Source: DATECU01 sp035286745 (GTDB lineage Bacteria; Acidobacteriota; Vicinamibacteria; Fen-336). From it: a stretch of DNA of 26,438 nucleotides. The stretch spans positions 1-26,438 of the forward strand of contig DATECU010000097.1 in assembly GCA_035286745.1 (NCBI GenBank), written 5' to 3'. Shown piece after piece: positions 1 through 9,056 of this stretch. Position 1 is the first letter of the stretch. Each line of letters begins with the position of its first letter. A program made the position numbers and the translations under genes. Under the pieces are notes generated by a model, which searched no databases, was not told the origin of the DNA, and worked only from the letters and a program-made list of their open reading frames with translations.

Positions 1-70
1 CCCCGCCTCGATTTGACTGGGCGGGCGGAGGAACGTAGCGTGGGGCGGTTCAGGTTCAGGAGGATAGCCC

Positions 71-796
71 ATGGCCAGCCCCACCCAGCCCGCCGCCGCC
101 AGCGGCACGTTCGACTTCGGTCGCGCCTTCACCTTCATCAAGGAAGACCCCGACGCCGTCAAGAAGGTCCTGATCGGCTCGGCCTTCGGGCTGCTGGGCA
201 TCCTGGTGGTGGGCGCCATCTTCTTGCTCGGCTACCAGATGCGCTTGATCCAGCGGGTCGCCCGGGGCGAGTCCCGCCCGCTGCCCGAGTGGGACGACTT
301 CGGCGGCCTCTTCGTAGACGGGCTGAAGCTCATTGTCGTCAACATCGTCTACGCGCTGGGGCTCTTGCTGATACTCGGGTGTCCCTTTGGCGTACTGCTG
401 CTCGGCTTCTCGGCGGCGGCCGGAGGCAAGGGATCGCACGGTGGACTGGAAGCCCTGGGAGTCCTGGGTGTGATGGCTTTCTACGGGGCCATCTTGCTGG
501 CCTCGCTGCTCCTGTTCGTCTACCTCCCATCCGCTCTGGTCCGCCTGGCGATCACCAACGACTTCGCAGCCGGCTTCCAGGTGAAGGAGAACATCGGCTT
601 CATCCGGCGCAATCCGCTCAACTATCTGCTCTCGCTGGTGTTGCAGCTGGTAGGGAACTTCATCGCCCAGTTCGGGATCCTGCTCTGCTGTGTGGGCGTC
701 TTCCCTGCCGGGTTCTGGGCCATGTGCATGGCGGGCTGGGCCCTGGGGGAGACGGCACGCCGGGATCCCGTGCTCTGCCCGGCCCAAAAATACTGA
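71..796 (+). CDS. DUF4013-type integral membrane protein
   Basis: A 241-residue protein whose ATG is preceded by a perfect AGGAGG at 58-63 with 7-base spacing, which fixes the start. Residues 33-56 form a strong membrane segment. It is followed by a conserved-looking stretch (GYQMRLIQRVARGE, then PLPEWDDFGGLFVDGLK) that I recognise as typical of DUF4013 proteins. Three or more further hydrophobic segments follow, around 87-113, 125-153 and 185-225. The family has no established biochemical function, so none is assigned. The protein should lie in the cytoplasmic membrane. It is the only gene here upstream of and convergent with the leu operon, 32 bases from the leuB stop, so it is probably transcribed on its own or with genes left of the window. 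Family assignment is from memory. Confidence 0.8.
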   Translation: MASPTQPAAASGTFDFGRAFTFIKEDPDAVKKVLIGSAFGLLGILVVGAIFLLGYQMRLIQRVARGESRPLPEWDDFGGLFVDGLKLIVVNIVYALGLLLILGCPFGVLLLGFSAAAGGKGSHGGLEALGVLGVMAFYGAILLASLLLFVYLPSALVRLAITNDFAAGFQVKENIGFIRRNPLNYLLSLVLQLVGNFIAQFGILLCCVGVFPAGFWAMCMAGWALGETARRDPVLCPAQKY

Positions 797-828
797 CCTC
801 CGATCCAGCACTTAGCGCACTCGTCCAG

Positions 829-1902
829 CTACACGCCCCAATCGTACGACGCCAGCACGTCCTCTGGGACCGCCTGAGTCCGGCCCGCCCGGGACAGGTT
901 CGTGTGCACCGCCGCAGTGAACTCCCGAGTGGAGGCGCTACCTCCGATATCGGGCGTCCGCACCTCCCGGAGCGTGGCGACGACCGCCTCCTCCACGGTG
1001 CGGGCCAGGTCGGGCCGCTTCAGGCCATGCTCCAGCAACATGGCGACCGACAGCATCGCCCCCGTGGGGTTGGCGATACCGCGGCCGGCCAGGGTGGGCG
1101 CCGAGCCGTGGACCGGCTCGAAGAGGGGGGGGCCGTCGCCCAGCGAGGCCGAGGCCAGCAGGCCGATGGAGCCCACCACCGCCGCCGCCTCGTCGCTCAG
1201 GATGTCGCCGAAGAGGTTGTCGGCCAGCACCACGTCGAAGCGCTCAGGGCACTGCAAGAGCTCGAAGCTCATGGCGTCCACATAACGATGCTCCAACTCC
1301 ACGCCCGGGTACTGCCGTCCCACTTCGGCAACCACCGCCCGCCACAGTCGAGACGCCTCCAACACGTTGGCCTTGTCGACCGAGGTCACCCGCCCCTTGC
1401 GCCGCTTCGCCGCCTTGAAGGCGATCTCCGCCACCTGCCGCACCTGGCTCGCCGTCTGCCTCCAGGTGTTGATCGCCAGCTCGCCGTCGATGCCGCGGGG
1501 CTCCCCGAAGTAGACACCGCCGGCCAGGTCGCGGACCACCAGCAGGTCGGCCTGGCGGACCAGCGACTCGCGGAGCGGCGTGGGCAGCCCCAGGTACCGC
1601 GCCGGCCGCAGGTTGGCGTAGAGGCCCAGGCCCTGGCGCAGCCGCAGCAGGCCGTCCTCGGCGCGCAGGGGCCCCTCCCACTTGGGTCCGCCCACTGCGC
1701 CTAACAGGACTACATCGGCGGTTCGGCAGGCCTCCAGGGTCTCCGGGGGCAGGGGATCGCCGCTCTTGTCGATGGCCGCACCCCCGACCTCGGCCTCGCG
1801 GACCTTCACCGGCAGGCATGCACCCAGCACCGAGAGGGCGGCGTCGATCACCTCGGGGCCGATGCCGTCGCCTCGCAAGACCGCCACAGTTGGGGCCGTC
1901 AT
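829..1902 (-). CDS. leuB: 3-isopropylmalate dehydrogenase
   Basis: LeuB oxidises and decarboxylates 3-isopropylmalate to 2-oxoisocaproate with NAD+, the third step specific to leucine. The 357-residue product shows the family landmarks in order: LRGDGIGPEV at the N-terminus, LGAVGGPKW, LYANLRPAR, GGVYFGEPRG, the catalytic/metal region DKANVLEASRLW, then DAMSFELL, DVVLADNLFGDILSDEAA and the nucleotide-binding EPVHGSAPTLAGRGIANP. Its length is normal. A longer open frame reaches upstream, but the ATG at 1902 follows a GGGAGGT ribosome-binding site and gives the expected N-terminus. The leuD stop (TGA) and this ATG are separated by one base, so the two are translationally coupled. It is the last gene of the ilvBNC-leuACDB operon; no clear terminator is visible in the short gap to the convergent membrane-protein gene. 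Confidence 0.97.
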   Translation of the reverse strand: MTAPTVAVLRGDGIGPEVIDAALSVLGACLPVKVREAEVGGAAIDKSGDPLPPETLEACRTADVVLLGAVGGPKWEGPLRAEDGLLRLRQGLGLYANLRPARYLGLPTPLRESLVRQADLLVVRDLAGGVYFGEPRGIDGELAINTWRQTASQVRQVAEIAFKAAKRRKGRVTSVDKANVLEASRLWRAVVAEVGRQYPGVELEHRYVDAMSFELLQCPERFDVVLADNLFGDILSDEAAAVVGSIGLLASASLGDGPPLFEPVHGSAPTLAGRGIANPTGAMLSVAMLLEHGLKRPDLARTVEEAVVATLREVRTPDIGGSASTREFTAAVHTNLSRAGRTQAVPEDVLASYDWGV

Positions 1903-1903
1903 C

Positions 1904-2488
1904 TCACACCTCCCCGGCATGCCGCGCTTCGTAGGCAGCGATGGCCGGCTCCTGCGACAAGAGGAACTGAAGCTCGTCCACGCCCTGGAGCAGGCAGTAA
2001 CGAGCGAAGGGCGCCAGCGGAAAAGGGGCAGAGTGGCTGCCGAGGGCGATGGTCTGCGCCTCGACATCGATCACCACCAGCGCCCCCGGAGCGGCGAGCA
2101 GCTTGCCGTGCGTCTTCTGGTCCACCTGCACCGGCAGCAGGCCGTTCTTGAGCGCGTTGCCGCGGAAGATGTCGGCGAAGGAGGTCGCGACCACGGCCTT
2201 GAAGCCAGCGTCGGCGAGGGCCCAGGGCGCGTGCTCCCGCGAGGAGCCACAGCCGAAGTTGTGGCCGGCCACCAGCACCTGGGCACCCGCGGCCTGCGGA
2301 CGGTTGAGCGCGAACTCCGGCCGCGGCCGGCCCTCCGCGTCGTATCTCCAGTCGGCGAAGAGCCGCGGTCCCAGGCCTTGGCGAGTGGTCACGGTCAAGA
2401 ACCGGGCCGGGATGATCTGGTCGGTGTCGATGTTGTCGATGGGCAACACCACGGTCTTGGACTCGAGGCGGCGGATCGGCTCTGGCAT
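1904..2488 (-). CDS. leuD: 3-isopropylmalate dehydratase small subunit
   Basis: LeuD is the swivelling small subunit that pairs with LeuC to isomerise 2-isopropylmalate to 3-isopropylmalate. The 194-residue product has the family signatures LPIDNIDTDQIIPARFL near residue 14, the substrate-loop region GHNFGCGSSREHAPWAL, and DIFRGNALKNGLLP. Its length matches stand-alone LeuD. The ATG at 2488 shares its A with the TGA stop of leuC (TGATG), an overlap typical of subunits made in equal amounts. Upstream codons in the same frame encode sequence unlike LeuD and lie inside leuC, so the longer open frame is rejected. Confidence 0.97.
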   Translation of the reverse strand: MPEPIRRLESKTVVLPIDNIDTDQIIPARFLTVTTRQGLGPRLFADWRYDAEGRPRPEFALNRPQAAGAQVLVAGHNFGCGSSREHAPWALADAGFKAVVATSFADIFRGNALKNGLLPVQVDQKTHGKLLAAPGALVVIDVEAQTIALGSHSAPFPLAPFARYCLLQGVDELQFLLSQEPAIAAYEARHAGEV

Positions 2489-3894
2489 CACAACAGCTCC
2501 CGTGGATCGGTGATACGTCCGCTCACCGCCGCTGCGGCGGCGGTGGCCGGGCTGGCCAGAAAGGTCCTGCCTCCCGAGCCCTGGCGCCCCTCGAAGTTGC
2601 GGTTGCTGGTGGCAACCGCATACTGCCCCGGCTCCAACCTGTCTCCGTTCATGGCCAGGCACATGGAGCAGCCGGGGTCCCGCCACTCGGCCCCCGCTTC
2701 CCGGAAGATCCGATCCAGTCCCTCGGCTTCGGCTTGCCGTTTCACCTGCCGTGAACCCGGCACGACCAGCACCTTCAGGCTCGACGGCACCCGCCGTCCC
2801 GCGAACACGCGCGCCGCCAGACGCAGGTCCGAGATCCGCGAGTTGGTGCAGCTCCCGATGAAGACCACGTCGATGGCCCGCCCCAGCAGCCGCTCTCCCG
2901 GCACCAGCCCCATGTAGCCAAGCGCCTTCTGGAGCGAGGCGTCGCTGCCGGGATCGGGTACCGCATGGTCGATCGGGATCGCCATCCCGGGACTGGTGCC
3001 GTAGCTGATCATGGGTGCCAGGCTTCCCGCGTCGAAGCTCTCCTCGCGGTCGAAGACCGCGCCCTCATCGCTCGGCAGCTTCCGCCAGCGAGCGAGCGCA
3101 GCATCCCAGGCCGCACCCTTCGGCGAGAAGGGCCGACCCGCCAGGTACTGATAGGTCGCCTCATCCGGGGCCACCATCCCCGCCCGCGCGCCCATCTCGA
3201 CCGCCATGTTGCACACCGTCATCCGCTCTTCCATGGAGAGAGCCCGGATGGCTTCGCCGCGGAACTCGGCGGCATGACCGGTGCCGCACCCGGTCCCCAG
3301 CCGGGCGATCAAACCCAGCACCAGGTCCTTGGCGGTGACGCCGGCGGGAACCCGACCGCCCACGTCGATCGCCAGCGTCTTCGGCCTTTCCAGAAGCAGG
3401 CACTGGCTGGCCAGTACGTGGGCCACCTGGCTGGTCCCGATACCGAACGCCAGCGCGCCTAATGCTCCATGGGTGCTGGTGTGGCTGTCGCCGCACACGA
3501 TGGTCATGCCCGGACGGCTGAGGCCCAACTCGGGGGCGATCACGTGCACGATTCCCTGCCGCTCATGCCCCGGCGGGTAGAGTTCGATTCCGAACTCCCG
3601 GCAGTTCCGTTCCAATTCTCCGATCTGCGCCAGCGCCTCCGCCGTCACCGCCGCGAACGGCCCACCGCCGTTCGACGGCAGGGTCGGGATGGCATGGTCC
3701 ATGGTGGCCTTGGTGCGCTCCGGACGGCGCACCTTGCACCCGCGCTCGCGCAGCACCGAGAAGGCCTGGGGTGAGGTCACCTCGTGAACCAGGTGCAGAT
3801 CGACGTAGAGCGTGGCCGGGGTTTCGGCGGTGGCCGGCTTGACGATGTGGGCGTCCCACAGCTTTTCGAAGAGGGTAAGGGGCTTCGCGCTCAT
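2488..3894 (-). CDS. leuC: 3-isopropylmalate dehydratase large subunit
   Basis: LeuC is the [4Fe-4S] aconitase-family subunit of isopropylmalate isomerase. The 468-residue product is the usual length of the bacterial heterodimeric enzyme. Visible signatures are LFEKLWDAHIV at the start, CGDSHTSTHGALGALAFGIG, the first cluster cysteine in FIGSCTNSRISDLR, and the other two in PGCSMCLAMN, followed by ATSNRNFEGRQG. The start at 3894 lies 9 bases after the leuA stop, with a TAAGG element overlapping that stop as ribosome-binding site. The gene order leuA-leuC-leuD-leuB leaves no doubt that it is the leucine enzyme rather than a homoaconitase or citraconate-type relative. Confidence 0.97.
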   Translation of the reverse strand: MSAKPLTLFEKLWDAHIVKPATAETPATLYVDLHLVHEVTSPQAFSVLRERGCKVRRPERTKATMDHAIPTLPSNGGGPFAAVTAEALAQIGELERNCREFGIELYPPGHERQGIVHVIAPELGLSRPGMTIVCGDSHTSTHGALGALAFGIGTSQVAHVLASQCLLLERPKTLAIDVGGRVPAGVTAKDLVLGLIARLGTGCGTGHAAEFRGEAIRALSMEERMTVCNMAVEMGARAGMVAPDEATYQYLAGRPFSPKGAAWDAALARWRKLPSDEGAVFDREESFDAGSLAPMISYGTSPGMAIPIDHAVPDPGSDASLQKALGYMGLVPGERLLGRAIDVVFIGSCTNSRISDLRLAARVFAGRRVPSSLKVLVVPGSRQVKRQAEAEGLDRIFREAGAEWRDPGCSMCLAMNGDRLEPGQYAVATSNRNFEGRQGSGGRTFLASPATAAAAAVSGRITDPRELL

Positions 3895-3903
3895 CAGGGC
3901 GCC

Positions 3904-5399
3904 TTACGCCGCCCGCAGGATGCTGCGCGCCGCCGACACCGCGGAGATGTAGGCCTTCAGCGTCGCCTCCAGGGTGTCGGTGCTGGCGGCATGGCCGGTG
4001 GACTCCACGCCCTGGTGGCGCACCCGCACCACCACCTCGGCCAGCGCGTCCTTGCCGGCGGTCACCGCCCGGGTGTGCATCTCCAGAAGCTCCAGGTCCA
4101 GGCCCAGCGCCGCATCGGCTGCCTTGAGCGCCGCGTCCAACGGCCCGTTGCCCACCGCCGAAGCGCTGCGCCGGCTTCCGTCCACCTCCACCTCCACGCT
4201 GGCGGTGGTCATGATCTGGTTGCCGGACACCGCCTGGTAGCGCACCAAACGAGCTGGCCGCTCGGGCGCCGAGGCCAGCAGCGCCAGCAGGTCCTCGTCG
4301 TAGACGAACTTCTTGCGGTCGGCCAGCTCCTTGACCTTTCCTGTGATCTCCTCCACCTCCTCGGGTCGGAGGTCGATGCCCAGGGTCTTGAGCCGCGACT
4401 CCACCGCGTGCTTCCCCGAGTGCTTGCCCAGGACCAGGCTGGACTCGGCGACGCCCACGCTGGCCGGGGTCATGATCTCGTAGGTCAGCGGGTTGTTGAG
4501 CACGCCGTGCTGGTGGATGCCTGCCTCGTGGGCGAAGGCGTTGCGGCCCACGATGGCCTTGTTGGGCTGAGGCCAGACGCCGGTGATGGAAGACAACAGG
4601 TGGCTGGTGGCCGCAATCTGCTCGGTCAGGACGCCGGTCCGGTAGGCGAGCTGATCCGGGCGGACCCGGAGCGCCATCACGAACTCCTCGAGCGAGGTGT
4701 TGCCGGCCCGCTCCCCCACGCCGTTCACGGTGACCTCCACTTGGCGAGCCCCCGCCTGGACCGCGGCCAGGGAGTTGGCCACCGCCAGACCCAGATCGTT
4801 GTGGCAGTGAGTGGAGAGCACGGCCGAGGGCAGGTCGGCACACAAGCGGGCGATGACGGCCGCGTACTCGTCGGGCAGCGCATAACCCACGGTGTCGGGC
4901 ACGTTCAGCACCGAGGCCCCGGCTTCGTGGACCGCGCCCAGCACCTCGCGCAGGAAGCCATAGTCGCTGCGGGAGGCGTCCTCGGCCGAGAACTCCACGT
5001 CGCTGCACAGCGAGCGGGCCAGTCGGACGCCCGCCACCGCTTGACGGAGCGCCTCCGCCGCGCTGATCTTCAGTTTGTGACGGAGGTGGATCTCGGAGGT
5101 GGCCAGGAAGACGTGCAGCCGTGGCCGCCCCGCCCCGACGAGCGCCTTGGCCGCCGCTTTGATGTCGCTCTCCCGGGTCCGGGCGAGAGCGGCTACCGTC
5201 GCCTCCCGCACCTCTCCCGCCACTCGGTGCACGGCCTCCCATTCGGCGGGAGAGGCCACCGGGAAGCCGGCTTCGATCACGTCGACCCCCAGTCGCTCGA
5301 TCTGCCGTGCCAAACGGACCTTCTCCGCCGGGGTCATGCTGCAGCCGGGCGACTGCTCGCCGTCGCGGAGGGTGGTGTCGAAGATGCTAATCCGCGGCT

Positions 5400-5403
<4 letters not shown>
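3904..5403 (-). CDS. leuA: 2-isopropylmalate synthase
   Basis: LeuA condenses acetyl-CoA with 2-oxoisovalerate to give 2-isopropylmalate, the committed step to leucine. The 499-residue product has the TIM-barrel catalytic domain with the metal/substrate motif FDTTLRDGEQSPG at residues 8-20, STHCHNDLGLAVANS and NGVGERAGNTSLEE, then NAFAHEAGIHQHGVL. The C-terminal part, about residues 370-499, matches the LeuA allosteric domain with the SAVGNGPLDAAL element, so leucine feedback inhibition is expected from family knowledge. The ATG at 5403 overlaps the ilvC stop by four bases (ATGA). A 652-codon open frame extends further upstream, but that part runs antiparallel to no known fold and lies in ilvC, so the shorter start is chosen. 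Confidence 0.97.
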
Positions 5404-6458
<1,055 letters not shown>

Positions 6459-6459
6459 C

Positions 6460-6987
6460 TCACGCTCCTTGCTTGGCCGTCGCTTCTCTGTCGGCGTCGG
6501 CGTCCGCCGTCGCCACACCCCTGAGCATCGCCACCTTCCCGGTGCGCACCATCTCCAGGATCCCCCGCGGGCGCAGGAGATCCAGCAGGCCGTCGACCTT
6601 CTCCAGGTCCCCGGTTACCTCGACCACCACCGAGTCGGTGGCCACGTCCACGATCCGACCCCGGAAGATCTGGGCCAGCTCGTTGAGCTCGGACCGCTGG
6701 CCGGCCGCGCAACGCACGCGAATCAGGGCCAGGTCCCGCTCCACCGTCGGTAGATGCGTGACATCGCTGACCTCCGCCACCGGGATCAGCTTGCGCAGGC
6801 TCTCCTCCACGATGCGGGCCGGCACCCGAGCCGTGTCCACCACGATGGTCATCCGCGAGAAGTCGGGCGACTCGCTGCCGCCCACGGTCAGGCTCTCGAT
6901 GTTGAAAGCGCGGCGCCGGAACAGGCTGGCCACGCGGTTCAGAACCCCCGGCTGGTCTTGCACCCGGGCCACCAGGGTGTGCCTCAC
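6460..6987 (-). CDS. ilvN: Acetolactate synthase small (regulatory) subunit
   Basis: IlvN (IlvH type) binds the catalytic subunit IlvB, raises its activity and confers valine feedback inhibition. The 175-residue product opens with the ACT domain (HTLVARVQDQPGVLNRVASL, then RRAFNIESLTVG) and continues into the C-terminal domain with RELALI-like VERDLALIRV and DLLRPRGILEMVRTGKVAMLRG. The start is a GTG at 6987 that overlaps the ilvB stop as GTGA. It is preceded by GGAGGTG at a good distance. It has the full two-domain length, unlike the roughly 95-residue E. coli IlvN, so it resembles IlvH in architecture. Confidence 0.95.
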   Translation of the reverse strand: MRHTLVARVQDQPGVLNRVASLFRRRAFNIESLTVGGSESPDFSRMTIVVDTARVPARIVEESLRKLIPVAEVSDVTHLPTVERDLALIRVRCAAGQRSELNELAQIFRGRIVDVATDSVVVEVTGDLEKVDGLLDLLRPRGILEMVRTGKVAMLRGVATADADADREATAKQGA

Positions 6988-8687
6988 GCTCGCACCTCCA
7001 CTGCTGCCTCCGTCGGCCGCCGGATCATGGCGTGGAGGTCGGCCCCGGCGGGGACCATGGGGTACACCTTCTCCTCCGCTTCCACCTGGAACTCGATGAG
7101 CGCCGGCCCCTGCACGCGCCGGGCCTCGGCCAGGGCCCCGGCCACCTGCTCCCGCTTGGAGACCCGGGTGCCGGCAATGTCGTAGGCGCCAGCGAGGATC
7201 GCGAAGTCCGGGGAGAGCAGGGGGGTCGCCGCATAACGCTTCTGGTAAAACAGCTCCTGCCACTGCCGCACCATCCCCAGGTAGCCGTTGTTGATCACCG
7301 CGATCTTCAGGGGGAGCTTCTCCTGCTGCACGGTCGCCAGCTCGCACTGCGTCATCTGGAAGCCGCCGTCGCCGGCCACCACCCAGACCTCGGCTTCCGG
7401 CCGCGCCAGCTTGGCGCCGATGGCCGCGGGCAGGGCAAAGCCCATGGTGCCGAGACCTCCGGACGTGATCAGGGTGCGCGGGCGCTCGTGGCGGTAGTAC
7501 TGGGCCTCCCACATCTGGTGCTGGCCCACGTCGGTGACCACCACCGCCTCGCCGCCGGTGGCCCGCCAAAGGTCGTGGATCACGTGCGGGGCCAGCAAGC
7601 GGCCGGCGTCGGGCTGCTGCAGGATGTCGCGAGCCTGGGTCTCCTGGCGCCAGCCCTCGATCTCGGTCCGCCACCCCGGGTGCTGCTGCTGCGCGGTCAC
7701 CGGCAAGAGCCCCGCCAGGGCCGCCCGCAGATCGGCCACGATGGCAACGTCGACCGGGACGTTCTTGGCCACCTCCGAGGGATCGATCTCCACGTGGACC
7801 TTCTTGGCGGCGGCGGCGTAGGTCTTGAGGTTCCCGGTCACCCGGTCGTCGAAGCGCATACCGAAAGCCAGCAGCAGGTCGGCCCTCTGGATGGCGTGGT
7901 TGGCCGGCGCATGGCCGTGCATGCCCATCATGCCCAGGCATAACGGGTGACTGGCGGGAAAGGCGCCCAGGCCCAACAGGGTGAGGGCCACCGGGGTGTC
8001 GGTCTTCTCGGCCAGCACCCGCAGCAGCTCGGCGGCGCCCGACTTCACCACCCCGTGGCCGGCCAGGATCAGGGGGCGCTCGGCCCGGGAGAGAAGCTCG
8101 GCCGCCCGGGCCAGGTCGGCGGTGCGGGGAGCCCGCGGCTCGTGAAGACCGGGCAGCTCGACGGTCTCGGGCCACTCGAAGTCGGCCGTCGCCTGCTGGA
8201 CGTCCTTGCACACGTCCACCAGGACCGGCCCCGGCCGTCCCGAGCGGGCGATCAGGAACGCCTCACGCAAGGTGCGAGCCAGCTGCCGCACGTCGGTCAC
8301 CAGCGCGTTGTGCTTGGTGATGGGCAGGGTGATGCCGGTAACGTCCACCTCCTGGAAGGCGTCGGTGCCCAAGAGCGCGGAGGGCACCTGGCCGGTGATG
8401 AACACGGTGGGGCTGGAGTCCAGCATGGCGGTCGCAATGCCGGTGGTGAGGTTGGTGGCCCCGGGGCCGGAGGTGGCAACCGCCACTCCGACCTTGCCGC
8501 TGGCCCGCGCGTAGCCGTCGGCCATGTGCGCCGCCCCTTGCTCGTGGCGGGAGAGCACATGCCGGATCGGGTACTCGAGCATGGCGTCGTAGGCGGGCAG
8601 AATGGCCCCGCCCGGGTACCCGAAGACGGTGCTCACGCCCTCACGCACCAGGCACTCCCACAGCATCTGCGCTCCCGTGAGCTTCAC
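6984..8687 (-). CDS. ilvB: Acetolactate synthase large (catalytic) subunit
   Basis: IlvB is the ThDP-dependent acetohydroxyacid synthase: two pyruvate give 2-acetolactate, or pyruvate plus 2-oxobutyrate gives 2-aceto-2-hydroxybutyrate. The 567-residue product has VFGYPGGAILPAYDA, the catalytic Glu of SRHEQGAAHMADGYARASG (Glu49), SGPGATNLTTGIATA, and the ThDP/Mg motif GDGGFQMTQCELATV ending in NNGYLGMVRQWQ. A GTG at 8687 is chosen because AGGAGG lies five bases before it and the N-terminus then matches the family. The upstream ATG at 8707 would place the start between the attenuator and this ribosome-binding site. It is the first structural gene of the operon, about 30 bases after the attenuator. 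Confidence 0.96.
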   Translation of the reverse strand: MKLTGAQMLWECLVREGVSTVFGYPGGAILPAYDAMLEYPIRHVLSRHEQGAAHMADGYARASGKVGVAVATSGPGATNLTTGIATAMLDSSPTVFITGQVPSALLGTDAFQEVDVTGITLPITKHNALVTDVRQLARTLREAFLIARSGRPGPVLVDVCKDVQQATADFEWPETVELPGLHEPRAPRTADLARAAELLSRAERPLILAGHGVVKSGAAELLRVLAEKTDTPVALTLLGLGAFPASHPLCLGMMGMHGHAPANHAIQRADLLLAFGMRFDDRVTGNLKTYAAAAKKVHVEIDPSEVAKNVPVDVAIVADLRAALAGLLPVTAQQQHPGWRTEIEGWRQETQARDILQQPDAGRLLAPHVIHDLWRATGGEAVVVTDVGQHQMWEAQYYRHERPRTLITSGGLGTMGFALPAAIGAKLARPEAEVWVVAGDGGFQMTQCELATVQQEKLPLKIAVINNGYLGMVRQWQELFYQKRYAATPLLSPDFAILAGAYDIAGTRVSKREQVAGALAEARRVQGPALIEFQVEAEEKVYPMVPAGADLHAMIRRPTEAAVEVRA

Positions 8688-8715
8688 GGCTGCCTCCTGT
8701 CGTCCATGAGAAACC

Positions 8716-8757
8716 CCCCAAAAAACCAAGACCCCCGAGGTTTGCCTCGGGGGTCTC
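8716..8757 (-). terminator. Attenuator terminator of the ilvBNC-leuACDB operon
   Basis: On the minus strand a perfect 12-bp stem (AGACCCCCGAGG, 8756-8745; CCTCGGGGGTCT, 8740-8729) closes a CAAA loop. It is followed by TGG and a run of six T. It stands between the leader peptide stop and the ilvB ribosome-binding site, so it must be conditional. The first arm can instead pair with CGGGGGTC at 8796-8789, inside the last leader codons, giving eight perfect pairs (with GACCCCCG). That is the mutually exclusive antiterminator expected of ribosome-mediated attenuation. Confidence 0.9.
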
Positions 8758-8778
8758 TTGAATCTCGCGGCGCCTGGC

Positions 8779-8889
8779 CTAGATCAAGGACCCCCGGGGC
8801 GGGCCAATGGAGCCCAGGCCCAGCAGCAGGACCAGACATACGACCCCCTGGAAGGGGCCGGCGGAGCGCGCCTCGGATCGGTTGACCAT
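8779..8889 (-). CDS. Branched-chain leader peptide of the ilvB operon attenuator
   Basis: A 36-codon ORF whose codons 16-25 read VVCLVLLLGL: eight of ten are valine or leucine, with further Ile or Leu codons at 28, 35 and 36. Such a run is how leader peptides sense charged tRNA in ilv operons (compare E. coli ivbL and ilvL). Stalling in codons 16-25 would leave CGGGGGTC (8796-8789) free to form the antiterminator. A ribosome reaching the TAG at 8781-8779 would cover it and allow the terminator at 8716-8757. No Shine-Dalgarno sequence precedes the ATG, and the predicted transcription start is only about 7 bases upstream. The peptide itself probably has no function beyond sensing. Confidence 0.85.
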   Translation of the reverse strand: MVNRSEARSAGPFQGVVCLVLLLGLGSIGPPRGSLI

Positions 8890-8902
8890 ACGAACGGTCG
8901 GT

Positions 8903-8931
8903 AGGTTACGGGACCGGAGCGGCCCTGTCAA
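8903..8931 (-). promoter_or_regulatory. Sigma-70-type promoter of the ilvB operon
   Basis: A perfect -35 TTGACA (8931-8926) is followed after exactly 17 bases by TAACCT (8908-8903) as -10. The -10 matches consensus at three of six positions only, but the spacing and location, directly before the leader peptide, fit. Transcription should begin near 8896. Confidence 0.7.
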
Positions 8932-9056
8932 GCTCTTTCTTCCGAAACCCGAAGACGGCGCCTAGCCAGCCCCTCGGCTTTCCACGTCATAGCGCAGAGT
9001 CAACGCGCGCAGGCAATCCCGGGTGAGGTGTGCTCCAATGGCGTTAGCGGTTCCCG

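Noticed and set aside
56..811. 251-codon minus-strand frame opposite the DUF4013 gene
   Set aside because: Charged low-complexity translation without motifs; the plus strand has a perfect ribosome-binding site and clear membrane segments.
8716..8931. T-box riboswitch before ilvB
   Set aside because: The leader is too short and no T-box sequence or specifier stem is visible; the Val/Leu-rich leader peptide with exact antiterminator pairing fits better.
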